DNA from: Melocanna baccifera
Lineage: Eukaryota > Streptophyta > Magnoliopsida > Poales > Poaceae
DNA length: 64,000 nucleotides
Assembly (NCBI GenBank): GCA_036346265.1
Contig: CM070686.1
Coordinates: forward strand, 1,054,001-1,118,000
Direction: 5' to 3'
Within the stretch, counting starts at the first letter, position 1. Each line of letters starts with the position of its first letter. Shown here piece after piece: positions 1-11,900 of the stretch. Made by a program: the position numbers and the translations under genes. The notes beneath the pieces were generated by a model that saw nothing but the letters and a program-made list of their open reading frames with translations, was not told where the DNA came from and did not search any database.

Positions 1-1657
1 CAAAAGTAACGTCTCGAGAAATCCGCATCCATCAGCCAACAGGGTCTCAAACAGTGATATCCCTTGTGCTCAGCACTGTAGCCCAGAAAAACACACTCAA
101 CAGACTAAGTAGTCAGCTTGATGCGCTCACGAGGTGCAAGAAGAACATAACACACACCCAAAGAGGCAAAGACTGGAATAATCAGGAGTCTTACCACATA
201 GGCGCTCTACTGGAACCCCACCTTGAAGAGCATAAGAGGACTGAATGTTGATAAAAAAGTGGCAGTGAAAATAGCCTCAGTCCAGAAGTGTGGTGGAACA
301 TTAGAAGCAAGCATAAGAACACGAGCTGTCTCAAGAAGATGGCGATACTTGTGTTCGGCCACACTATTCTGAGCATGAGCATCGGGACAATAAAATTGAG
401 GGAAAGTGCCCTGCTTAGCAAGAAAAGCATGAAGAGCTCCCGATAAGTACTCCCTAGCAGAGTCAGCACGAAAATTGCGAATATAATAGTCAAACTGAGT
501 ACGAACCATGGTGGTAAAAGTCTTATAGATAGATAAAATATCATTACAAAATGATATAATAAAAATGATATAATATTGATGACCTCTTTTTGAGACAAAA
601 GGAGTTGGTTCCCATACATCAGAATGAACAAAATCAAAAGGACGATGAATACTGACTCGCTAGAAGGATAGAGGAGTTGAAGCTATTTGCCAAGCTTACA
701 ACCCTGATAATAGAGAGGCATCATCAGACACAGACCCTAAAAGACCACAACGAAGTAAAAAAGACATACGTGATCTACAAAAATATCCCAAACAATGATG
801 CCACTGAGCAAAATAAACGATGGAGACAGCAGCAGATCGGAAACAGTGGTAGAGGCAACCAAACTAGAAGGGGCAGCGGAAGGAATTTGAAACCAGTCAA
901 GCTTCCAAAACCATTGGGAATCACGGCGGCGAGAGCCAGTACCAACTAGGGTCCCCGTGCGGCGATCCTGAACATAACAAGAATCAGAATCGAGAATAAC
1001 ACGACAACCATGATCAGTTAACCGGCCGACAAATATGAGCTGCATGGTTAGTTTTGGGACATGACAAACAGCAGGAACAAGAATAGATGAATTGGAAAGA
1101 GTGCCTTGTCCTGTGACAGAAAGAGATGTACCATCTGTTGTCTGAACAGTGATAGGAACAACTAAAAGGCTAACGGAAGTAAGAGTGGTGGAATCAGATG
1201 TCATATGAAAAAAAACTCCAGAATCAAGAATCCAAGATAATGTACCTGAGGAAGGAGTAGAAGGTGGTCTCTCACCCGAAGACCGAGTAGTAGAACCAGC
1301 AGTACCTGACGATGCAGAAGCAACCACCCGACCTAACAATTGTAGAAACTACTGAGTGTCAGAGGCACCAGGACTCCGCTGAGAGGAGGAACCTCCAATG
1401 CCTTTCGGAGGACGAGCACCATGATGAAAATTCTTCTTCTTGTAGCAAAACTGCTCCACATGTTCATCCTTGTTGCAATAAGTGAAGTGGTGTCCCCTAT
1501 CAATAGCAGCTGTCATCGGTGAAGGTACAGCTGGTGAAGAAGTAAAGCGACGCAGCAGAGTAGAAGTTGGAGAAGCCGCAAAAACCGAGGGAAACGACGA
1601 TGATAACAGAAGATCCGCACCACTAAGGCGAATCTCCTCAGTATGAACAGCTGTAAG
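1..1657 (-). mobile_element. Ty1/copia retrotransposon remnant (gag end, protease, start of integrase)
   Basis: Read on the minus strand, the remnant runs from a decayed zinc knuckle (about 1530-1430; YCNKDEHVEQFC with the first Cys lost) to an aspartic-protease-like stretch with WILDSG at about 1245-1220. A GAG-pre-integrase segment follows to about 870, then an integrase core fragment at 509-207 (DYYIRNFRADSAREYLSG, then QNSVAEHKYRHLLETARVLM). This gag-protease-integrase order is that of Ty1/copia. The frame shifts between segments, so the copy is dead. The window edge cuts it before reverse transcriptase. The hAT-like insertion starting at 1658 interrupts its gag side. Confidence 0.85.
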
Positions 1658-2412
1658 TAGGGGTGCAAACGGAGCAGATACGGACGGATATTGCTCATTT
1701 CGTATCTTTTTCCATATTTTTTGTCGGAGTCAGAATCAGACACGGATAATGCCGGATACGAATACGGATATTCTTGGTCACGAATATGGAGCGAAAACAT
1801 GCCGCTCGAATACGAATATCTCGATCACGAATATTTAGTCGGATAATGCGCGAAAACAAAAACCATATATATCACATGTGTAAGGATTACGATTACAAGG
1901 CTATGATTACAACACTTATATAGTTCCTTGGGACTTCCATATGGTCCTCAAACCGAATACAACTCAACCTTATATTATTTTAGACTCGAACTCACACAAA
2001 AAGGAAACTAGGTTTTACAGCTGTCACATTGTTTCGCTCATAGCAGATGATTCGTGATGTATTTAAAGATGAGACCTTATCCATTGCATATGTCTAGAAA
2101 TAAGCTTTCCAACGAGTACAAGAACATCCGAATCGGATTCCATTTGTGAAAGTTATGTCCTTTTTAGTAAGTGTCTGTTAGGTTGTCCTAAACTGAATCC
2201 GAATTGAGTTCTGAATTGAATCCAAGTTTGAATCCGGTAACTATCCCAAAAAATATCCGATAACTATCTGGAAAAATATCCGGATAGTTCCGTATCTGTC
2301 GATAATGTTTGTTCTGAATCCGTTTCCGTATCTAGCAAAAAATATTCGAATCTGTTTTCGTATCCGGCAAAATCTCTGGATATCCGAAAATTTGCTCCGA
2401 ATTCCATCTCTG
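1658..2412. mobile_element. hAT-like non-autonomous transposon
   Basis: The left end reads TAGGGGTGCAAACGGAGCAG. The right end, reverse-complemented, reads CAGAGATGGAATTCGGAGCA, an imperfect terminal inverted repeat of the Ac/hAT type. The subterminal regions are full of CGGATA/TATCCG-type words in both orientations (around 1676-1850 and 2225-2400), as in Ac/Ds-like elements. No transposase ORF is present. A clean 8-bp target duplication was not found, so the exact ends are approximate. Confidence 0.6.
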
Positions 2413-2428
2413 TGTGATTAGATAATTA

Positions 2429-2690
2429 CTCCCTCTGTTAAAGAATGTATATCGTTTTGGATATCGATATGGTCTCTAATATATAACTTTGACCACAACT
2501 TTTTATATGAATATGCCCATTAAAAAAATAAAATTATTATATTGTGGAAATATTTTTCATAACTAATCTAATAATATCATTTTTATTTGACCAATCTAAA
2601 TAGTTTTTTTACATATAAGTAGTGTTAAGTTTTAAAAAATTGACTGCATGCTTTCTAAAACGTCACACATTTCTGAACGAACGGAGGGGG
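2429..2690. mobile_element. Stowaway-type MITE
   Basis: The element begins CTCCCTCTGTTAAAG and ends GAACGAACGGAGGGGG, which are inverted complements. It is flanked by TA on both sides (2427-2428 and 2691-2692). It is 262 bp long and AT-rich inside. This matches grass Stowaway/Tc1-mariner MITEs with CTCCCTCCGT ends. Confidence 0.8.
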
Positions 2691-3442
2691 TAGAATATTA
2701 GATCACATGTCTTTCAGACTATCAAGTAAAATGGAGAATGGTTTCGTTGAGACAATCTTGTCATGCATAGTTCATTTGACTTTTTTATTTAAATGTGTTT
2801 GCTCTATTTTTTGATTCGCTTGGCACAGTCCTGTCAAAACTTGCTGAAATCTTGTCATACCAACTACCAAATTTGAATAAAAGACCTTTTTATTTAATAA
2901 ACTGGCTGGATATTCATCTCTATCCACTGACATCTTGACCTGGGTTACATTCACAGGCTCCTGTGAGGATTCTACAGCACATGGTCGCACTCTTGCTCTC
3001 GACGACACCGTACACCGTACACGTCTCGAGAACTCTCCGTTACCTGTATTCGGTGCAGGCCACCGATATCATGAGCTGATATTTTGTAGGTTCCACTTAG
3101 GAATCAGTATCGGTTTAACTCTATCCTAGATGGTTTGTAACTCACGCGGCTTTCGTTCTCATGTTGTATGAAGTCTTGAAGACAAATATGCTTAGTTGAT
3201 ACTGTATCGTAATTTATCTATGTATTTGAGATTCCTCTACATGCTATCGACGAAAAACTGCAATAATCAAATGCAGGAGGATTTGTTTTAACCTGTATTC
3301 TTGTTCTATGGCTGTTGGTTTTCTGGATTTTACTGATATGTCTAGTTCAGAAGGCAGTTTCAGGTGGAGCTGTCAATCTGAAGCTTTTTGCCGAGCATGC
3401 TATGTTTGTCAATTAGCGCCTGCGATGGGAATTGCACGATAA
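2691..3442. other. intergenic, nothing recognised
   Basis: No ORF with recognisable domains is visible here. A short coding-like stretch at 2935-3129 has no family I can name and lacks convincing codon structure. Confidence 0.5.
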
Positions 3443-6247
3443 AGGCATGTGTAATGGTATAAATAATTATTATCTATAATATCTTTTATATCATTTACTT
3501 ATAATAAACGGTATTAAAGACAGCTTCTATAATAATTATTTTCTTATATATCTTTATATGCGTTTTTTCATGATACAATTTATCTTGTTTTTTATGTTAT
3601 AGTCAACTGTTACATAAGAGATGGCTCAATCTTATATGTTCCCTCTCTCTTTCATACCATTTGTATATACTATAATGTTGATGCTGATTTGGTGCCGAAG
3701 AATATGCGTGCTTTATACACTTTTGCAGGCTGACTGTGGTGGAGTTCCGCCTATGAAATTACAGGATTTCCCGTTGGGGCATGGCCGTGCTCTCAGACAA
3801 GCAGCCCTGTCTGGAAGAGTGGGCAGTAGGAGATGTTTTGGGGCGAAGAGAATACCGTTTCCGGGAGCCGGGTTGTGTTGGCCGTTATTCTTGCACCAGC
3901 CGTCGCCGCCATGCGAGCCGAGCCGGCTGCCGGCCGTCGGTTGGGCGCTTTCGCGGCTCGTGGGTGTCACGATGTTACACGGACGCAGGGCGGTCGAGCT
4001 GATTATTGTCCAAAAATCCATCGGGCTAACTCCAAGTGCAGAACAGGATTGGAATCTGTAAGGATCGGTTGCGGTTGGCAGCGCACCGTCCCTTTCGAGG
4101 AATCCGGAATTGGTTGGTTTCGGCCCGTCAACGTTGCTGAGGAGTCGGTAACTGCTCCACGTCTTGATTCGTCCTTCTGGCGGATCAGGTACGCACAATG
4201 ATATAAAATAGCGGTTATCTTTAATACAACTCTATATTATCTCTACTATTTAAAAAGAATTAGTTGGTGGTTCATACGTTCTATCTTTCCCCTCTCTTCC
4301 CTCCGCACATAAAAAACTCTTCGCTAATGGGCTAGATAGAAAGGTCAACTATTCCTATCGAGTTATCCTCCCGGTTTCTCTTCGCAGCGCCTTCTGCCTC
4401 CTCCCGCCGCGCCTCATCCACAAGCGCCGCCTCTCCTCCTCATCCAAAAACACCGCCCCGCGGATAGCGTCCCGAAGCCCCGGCCCGTCTCCCTCTAGAT
4501 TTGGAAGCCGCCCCAGCCCTTTGTGCCCCTCCGCTAGCTGCCCTCATCTCCAAGATCCGGTGCCGCCTGTCGACTCCGCCCACCAGATCTAAAGGTGTGG
4601 GACCAAATACTTAAACTTACAACGCTATATAAAGAGGGACCAAATGGTGCAAAGCAAGACCACCTGTTAGTCATTGACATTGTAAGACTCTATTATGTTG
4701 GTTTTTGTGATAATGATAAATATTATTGTAAGACTAATATACTTATTAGTAATGATATTGTTTAGTCTCTTTTGGATGTGATAAATGACAAATAATTTAT
4801 GATATTAATGTATTTGATTGATTATGATGTGGTTTAGTCTCATTTAGATGAAAAAGTGAAATCAAAGAGGTATGCATTCGACACTTACATTCATTTATAT
4901 CTTAGTGTATTTCTTGGATCCAAAATATACATTTAACTCTACCAAAAGTCTAAGATGAATATGTGCATATGTTTTTATTATATATTCTTGTATGCACACA
5001 TTTAGAGGGAGTTCACTATATGTTTTGTAGTTTCATTAATATTGATCTATATTTTTTCCACATATACTGGGATCTTTACTTTGAAACATATTCTTTGAAT
5101 ATATATAGCTAATATAGTTCATATATACTTATAATCGAGTTGTCATCTAGTTCCTTCATTATGTGTTAATGGTTGAATGATTAATGACAACCGGATGAGT
5201 AAGCTTTACTAGCAATTAATCTCAAAAATAAACACTTCTATTCAAATGAGTTAATTGGGTAGAAAACTTATCCTAGAGTATATAAGTGTTGTGTACATGT
5301 TGTATAATCGCAAATCCATTTCTATCTGTTGTATAATCGTAAATCCATTTCTATCTCATTATTTGTTGAGATTATCATGAATTACCAAAAAGGGAAGATT
5401 GTAAATGTAACCCCATCTAGCATGAAAATTCCTAAATGCTACTTGCAACTAGTTATACATTTGATTTTGCTTCTTCCAGACATACTTGACAAGAAAATAA
5501 CTCCCTGCTATGCTATTCTCTTCATCATTTGAAGAAATCTTACTATGACAAATGCTGGTTTGATTAAACATGATAGTGCTAGTGCATAATCAATTCCTAA
5601 AAATCATTCATATACTATAGCAGTGCCCAACTGTCCACAATCAATACAAATAGATCATTCCTTTCATATGCTGCAATTTGTGGGTAGTAGAACTGAACAC
5701 TGAAGCACCTAAAAGTATTCATGATTTCTACACCTCTACTTGAAGAATAATAATATGCATGAAGCAGTACCACAATCTCCTTGTCAAATCAACACAGACT
5801 TCACAATACATAAAAGCAAATTGGGATTTGGTCCCATACCTTTAGATCTGGCGGGTGGTGCTTGTGGATGAGACACGGTGCTAGAGAGGATGGACTCGGG
5901 GTGGAGAGGGACTCGGGCGGCACTGCGAAGAGAAACCGGGGAGGATAACACGATAGGAATATTTGGTCCCACACCTTTAGATGTGGTGGGCGGAGTCGAC
6001 AGGCGCACCAAATCTTGGAGATGAGGGCAGCTAGCGGAGGCGCACGGAGGGCTGGGGCGGCTTCCAAATCTAGAGGGAGATGGGCCGGGGCTTCGGGACG
6101 CCGCTTTTAGGTGATATACATAATGGAAACTCATCTATAAAATCGTCTGTTAAATAATAGATAACATCTTTCTCTCTTCTCTGTATCACCTAAAATCTTA
6201 TATGTCATATCCTTATAGACAGCTGATATATACTATTTTGCATGCCC
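3443..6247. mobile_element. candidate PIF/Harbinger-like compound element with inverted GC-rich arms
   Basis: The left end AGGCATGTGTAATGGTATA resembles the reverse complement of the right end, GGGCATGCAAAATAGTATA, a Tourist-like terminus. It is flanked by TAA (3440-3442) and TCA (6248-6250), so the target duplication is imperfect. Inside, GC-rich segments at about 4340-4605 (+) and 5820-6110 (-) are inverted copies sharing the phrases CCCTCTAGATTTGGAAGCCG and GTGTGGGACCAAATA. An exon-like GC-rich stretch (3720-4200) lies in the left arm only. No transposase was seen. The boundaries are an inference. Confidence 0.4.
3727..4198. other. GC-rich exon-like stretch of unknown origin
   Basis: The stretch begins right after a TTTTGCAG acceptor-like site and ends near 4198, with AT-rich sequence on both sides. 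ORFs are open on both strands (3621-4061 + and 4198-3713 -), as is usual in GC-rich DNA. No domain was recognised. It may be captured gene sequence inside the surrounding inverted-repeat element, or simply part of it. Confidence 0.3.
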
Positions 6248-6385
6248 TCAGTGAGACTAGTGACAATCCAAGGTTTCCAAAACCTACTACCCATGTAGTC
6301 CACAATTTCACATGTGTTTTTGCAAACTTATGCAGAAGTCTCTTCACACTAGACTTGGGAGGGAAAACTTAACTCCTTGCGTCAA

Positions 6386-6984
6386 AGAAGATTTTTTTTT
6401 TATTTTTGGCCCCAGGGAGAAGTTATTTGTAGAAATGGGCACGGTGATAATTGTTTTTGCGATAATAGCCCTGGCTACTGTAGCAGTACTATGGCACTTT
6501 TTCAGGAAAATCCATTGAAGTATATGTTTTATAGGAATTTTTAGATGTACCAAATGAGCTCTAAAATTTATGAATTTTTTTGTGGAGCCTTTGAACATAG
6601 TTTACTTGCTTGTGTAATTTTATTTCATAATTTTATACATTCTTTATTTTTCTCTAAAATTCATTTAAGCATATTAGTTTAGGAATTATGAATTTTAAAG
6701 GAAAATACAGAATGGATAAAATTATGGAAAACTTACACAAGTAAGTACACTATGTGTGAAGTCTCCACAAAAAATTTCATAAATTTTAGAGCTAATTTGG
6801 TATATCTAAAAATTCCTACAAAAATATGTTTTAATGAATTTTCCTAAAAAGTGCTACAGTGCTGCTAAATTACCTAGCGCGCTTGCCGGCCACAGGGGCT
6901 ATTTTCGCAAAAAAAATCATCATGGAGGCTATTTTTACAAATAATTTATCCTAAGGGGCCAAAAATAAAATAAAAAAATCTCGC
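6386..6984. mobile_element. fold-back element with ~270-bp inverted arms
   Basis: The left arm (about 6386-6655) and the right arm (about 6710-6984) are inverted copies. Shared phrases include TTTTTGGCCCC at the outer ends, GGAATTTTTAGATGTACC (right arm with small changes), CTCTAAAATTTATGAA and TACTTGCTTGTGTAA. The arms meet around 6660-6705, so the transcript would form a near-perfect long hairpin. No ORF of note is present. Class and target duplication are not determined. Confidence 0.65.
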
Positions 6985-7610
6985 AAAAACAAGACCATGA
7001 TTTAGTAAAATAGGATTGGTTGTGTGAGCTATGATAATGATATATGGGCTTGAGCGTACAATGTATACAATGATACGCTGATACACTTGATGTGCTACAA
7101 TATTATAAAGGCAAATACCCCTTTACAGTTCTATTGAGTACCAACTAACCTTGTTCAAGTTTAAATTCTACAATGCTCCCATTTACCATGTACAACTCGT
7201 CTGAAAGGATACACAACCTAAAAATATAGGTACACGAGGACTAAAAGAAACCAAGTTTTAAGGAACTATGAAATTTAGAAGAAGTGATCTATCTTCTACA
7301 CATGAATACTACACGAATACATACTTAGACATACATGCAGTGCAGTCAATACAGAATTAAGTGGAGGAGAACGCAAACAGACTACAAGAGTCTTGGAAAG
7401 GTTATTTTGGGTTTATGGCTTAGATTTTTATAGTAACTAGATTTCAAATAAACTATCTTTTTAAGATGGAGTTTAAAGTCGATTATAGTAGATATTATCT
7501 CAACTTTATTTATATCAATTAAAATCATAAATTAATATATCTTATAACTAACCATAATTTAAAAATATAAATCAAAAGTTATAAACCTGAACACAAAAAG
7601 AACCCAATAA
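6985..7610. other. intergenic, with possible AT-rich MITE at about 7390-7610
   Basis: No gene was recognised. The stretch 7390-7610 has loosely inverted ends (TTTTGGGTTTATGGCTTAG against the complement of TTATAAACCTGAACAC) and an AT-rich core. The same style of sequence recurs at about 63130-63360. The family is not certain. Confidence 0.35.
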
Positions 7611-7913
7611 AAACCTCCGACGCTGGCTGTGGTCCCCTTCCCCTAGAGTTGTTTTTTCTTTAACCCGCAACAACCAACCAAGTCCACACGCGCAGCGGGG
7701 GGCGCAACGCAATCCAAACCCATCCCTCTCGTCGCCGCCCTCCCCAACCCTAACCTACACGTAGATCTAATCCCGCCGCCGCCAACCTCGCCGAACCTTA
7801 GTCCCCGCCGCCGCCTGCGTAGGCGCGATCGGCGTCCTCCCATCGCGCCCGTGCGGGCGGGTTGGGCAGGGAAGGGGAGGAGAGGATCCCGCGCCCCCCT
7901 CGGGACTGGGGCC

Positions 7914-10900
7914 ATGGAGGTGAACGGCACCGCGGCGGCGGCGGCCGGCGCGAGGCCGCTGACGCCGGAGGAGGAGGCGCTGAGGCGCAACACCGACTGC
8001 GTCTACTTCCTCGCTTCGCCCCTCACCTGCAAGAAGGTATACTACCATTTCGGTGACCCCTCCTCTCTCGCTATGACTATCTATCTTCCTGCAATGCAGT
8101 TTGGTTTCTGGGGTGGCGTTTTGCGCGATTGGAGCTTAGAATTTTTGTTGGGGAGAATTTGGTTTGGGAATCGGGTCGGGGTAGGATTTCTGAGCTAAGT
8201 CCAGAGGAATTTTGCGGTGCAAGATCGAATCTTTCAGATGGTTCATCCCCGCATCCACGCTGGTTTGTGGCGATGACGTAAGAATATATGATCATATCGT
8301 ATTGCGACTTAGTGCCTTCAGGGTATTTGGCTCCTCTGGGTGCAAGCTTGTGAGTTTTTAGGTTTGCGATGCTAGGACCAGGTCAAGTTGTGATCCAGTC
8401 GCTTAATTAAAACTGTGATGGTGGGCTTATAGGGAATTGAAATTCCTTAGGATGAAAACATTGCATGTGAGATATGTCCCCAACACTGAACTGTTGCGTT
8501 GATTATACGCCTTTTAGTTTTGGTGAGAAGGTAGCGCCAGGACTTCTAGTGTCTGTTTTCTCACCGGGGATGCCAAATTTGCACAAGCTGTTGATCATTC
8601 CTGATTCTTAAGAAAGATTACTTGATAGGAGTTTGTTATTTCTCACTGGGGATGCTTGCCTTGGCAGCCTGGCTCAAATTTTTTGTTTGCTTGATTTTTT
8701 TTAAACAAATATTCTATCCAATACCAAATTAGATTAAGAATTATTCTCATAAAACTATTGTTATATGTAAAAAGTAAACCTCTTGATCTATTTTCAATCC
8801 AATCCAAGCACATTATTTATGTAGGTACTGCTTAGTAATTCCAACATGCTGCAACTTCTACCTCCCAAGCCAACATTTCTGTTACCATACATGCATTTGT
8901 CTTGTTTCTTTCAGCGCTCCTACCCGTAGGATCTTAATGTATCATGTCCACCTAGGACTTTCCATTGTTTTATACCTTTTAACACCCTATGTGTATGCGG
9001 TGTATATGTTGTTATGAGCTTAGGTTTCTTGCCAGTTAATAATTATTTATGGGGTGTTTCAGATTGATATTGTTTGAAAATATGCGCTTGACTCCTCACT
9101 TGGCTATTAATTTTCTTAATTGACCTGTTAATTTTCTGGTGTCACATTCTATAGATGATATATTGTTAAATTCTTAATCTCATAATGCAACACTGTCCCA
9201 ATTGTGCTACATTGTTTATCATAGACCATGATTTCTTATTTATCATGAATATTTGTCTGTCATAGTTTTGTCATTAGTTTCCAGTCAGAATCTTTGAATT
9301 GACCATACTTCTTTATTCTTTCTATCAGGGGAATGAATGTGATTTTCGTCACAGTGAGGGTGCCCGGATGAACCCTAGGGACTGTTGGTACTGGTTAAAT
9401 GGCAATTGCTTGAATCCAAAATGTTCATTTCGCCATCCGGTATACTCCTTTCACCTTTCATTTTCCTTCTTATTTACTACAAAATTTCTGTCAATATCTG
9501 CCAGCAAACAGCATTTATAAAATATTAAATTAACTGTTATGCTGCTGTTCATTAGAAGCTAACAAGACATGCTCATAGGAACCCCTGTAGTGCTCCCAGC
9601 TTTAAATTACTTGGATGTTTTATCAGTTAACGTTGTTATCTGAAGTTTAATTCTGCTTTCTTTACTTTTGCCCAGCCAATTGATGGTATGTTTGGTGCTC
9701 CAACTCCTGTAATACCTGCAGTTTCTTCACACAATACTGATTATAACATGGGCAAGCAGATGGTCCCATGCTATTACTTTCAGAAAGGGAACTGCTTGAA
9801 AGGTGATAGATGCCCTTTTTATCATGGACTGCAATCGGCTGGAAATAATCCACCAGAACAGGTGGCAAAGGTTTCTTCATTTCCTTTGGAGCAGCCTCAG
9901 ACCCAAAAGAATGATTTGTTGGGTATTAAGGAGTCCGCACAGCCAAATAATTCAATTCAGCAAGGTGGTCCAATAATCAATGATAGGTCCAAGATGACAA
10001 ATTCTGCCAAGGCAGCTGCAGCTGTGACACTTGCTGAACCAGTTTCCAATGCTGTGAAGTCCTGGGCCAAGCCAGAGAAGGTACAAAATAGTATGCCAGC
10101 AGTGAAGAAAAGTTTCACAACTTCGTCAGGTGAGGATCATCCTGAGTGCTATCAGAACCACCCTCCTGTGGAAAGTGATCCTATGCAAGATTGGAACCAA
10201 AATTACCAAATGCCTCGTACGGATGACCTCCCCCAGAACAGTAGGGAGGCTGATGAATTTTTGGGGGAGTCTTCGCCTGGTTTTGACGTTCTTGTAGACA
10301 ATGATGCAGATGCTGCAGCTTATTTACATGATGAGGAAGATTTTGGAAGGGATATGTATTCAGTAGAAGATTACGAATACGCTCCAGCTGATTTTGATAT
10401 TCGGGCACATCATGAAAGAGAGCGATTCAATGGAATGGACGAACAAGACCAGATCGGACAAATGTATTATGGCTATGAGAGGAAGCATCGTAGAACATCA
10501 TCTGAGAGGAACATGGGCAGACCTTTCCATTCAGATATAAGGTTTCTGCACAGAGAGATTGATCCTGCTGGGATGGATGGATCGGATTTACGTCATCGGC
10601 TCCGCAGGAGAAGAATAAATGGGTCTTCATCGGCCATTAGCCCAGAACGCAATGGAGAGGGGCGCCGGAGTGATGAGCACTACAGGGAAAGGGTACATGG
10701 TGGTCACCATACACACCGAGATCGCCATCAGGGCCCTCGAGGAGGCACTCTGAGCTCCCGTCTGCAAGGCAGAATAAAGCTTCCTGGAAGATCATCTGAT
10801 GGAGTTGATACTCACTCTGAGAAGGAGCGAGATAGAAGACGACTCCGGGAAAGGCTGTCTCCAGTTAGGTGTACGGATTTTCAGGGTGGCAGGCATCAGG

Positions 10901-11556
10901 AGGCAGGACATCATGAAGAGAGGACTCGGCGGAGATCAAGTGAACTTGCTTCTAGTGCCAGGAATGCAGATGGCCAGCATTCAAGAAGAGATGTAATGGA
11001 TTCACTTAATTTCGCTGCCCACAAAAACTTTAGAGATTTTAGGAAGGGCAACGGAAGTGTTGAATCTGAAGCATCTCTTGATTTCGAAGGCCCAAAGTCC
11101 CTGAGTGTCATCTTACAGAGGAAAAGAGAGGCGGCATGGAGCAATGGCTCATCTGCCCACGATGTCAAAGAAGATAAATCTGCTGAGGTCTCACACAGGC
11201 AGCCTGATTCCCTGGTTGAAGCTGAGAAGGAAGGCTATTACAACATTATCAGTTCTGAAGAATGCAAGAGTGGATCAGGCGATGAAGAATATAAAGAGGA
11301 AGGCCAGATCCCTGTGGAGGGCCATGGGCAATCTTCGTCTCATGGTGACAAACTTGAGGTTGAAGATACTATCGAAGTGGAACTGGTGGGAAATCAAGAG
11401 GCTGGTAACTATGACCAGGGGGAGGGGGAGTCTGACTATGAGGCAATTGAAGGTCATGACTACAAATCTGAAGATGAGAATGCATATCAAGACGATGAAG
11501 AAGAGTTTGAAGATGACGATGATTTTGCTCGGAAAGTAGGAGCTGTCTTCTCTTAA
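7914..11556 (+). CDS. CCCH-type zinc finger protein, C3H17-like
   Basis: Exons are 7914-8036, 9329-9439 and 9676-11556, all phase 0 with GT-AG introns; they join to 704 aa. Three CCCH fingers lie at the N terminus: C29/C39/C45/H49, split by intron 1; C60/C68/C73/H77 in exon 2; and C110/C118/C124/H128. The motifs CVYFLASPLTCKK and RMNPRDCWYWLNGNCLNPKC are the hallmark of the plant family that includes Arabidopsis C3H17 (At2g02160). The rest is low-complexity: an Arg-rich RS/RD-like middle (about 10480-10960) and a strongly acidic C terminus ending in EEEFEDDDDFARKVGAVFS. Such proteins are expected to bind RNA in the nucleus; the target is unknown. The start at 7914 is the first ATG in frame with finger 1, in good context (GCCATGG). 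The first exon is GC-rich, as is usual in grasses. Confidence 0.93.
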
Positions 11557-11900
11557 GCTCTATGGGTCTTTTCTTGGTTATGTTGCTTCAGGCAAAGCTG
11601 AAATGCTTGCTTTGCTTAGTGGATCTCCTGGATAAATTCTTCTGGCACTTCAAATGTTTCTTTTTTAAGTTCATGGTGCCAAAGCCTGTTCTTTTCTGAG
11701 GCTGATAAGTATAGGTCAGGTATGAAGCGAGGTAGATTTCATAAATGATAAAGGCTTTACGTGTAAAAACAGCTGTACTTTGTTCAGAATATCTGATCTA
11801 TCCTGAAACTTTGTATTGTATTAGCTCCCTAACTAATAGCAAGATTTTTCTTTGATGTTTAATCCAGAGATCGATATAATGAACCCCCCTTTGGAGGGTA
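11557..11900 (+). other. 3' UTR of the CCCH zinc finger gene
   Basis: T-rich, non-coding sequence directly follows the TAA stop. It includes likely polyadenylation-signal-like AT stretches (for example TTTGTATTGTATTAG near 11811). The end is not defined by sequence alone. Confidence 0.5.

Noticed and set aside
191..637. 148-codon hydrophobic minus-strand ORF at the window start
   Set aside because: It is an alternative frame of the copia integrase region; the integrase reading is in the overlapping frame 509-207.
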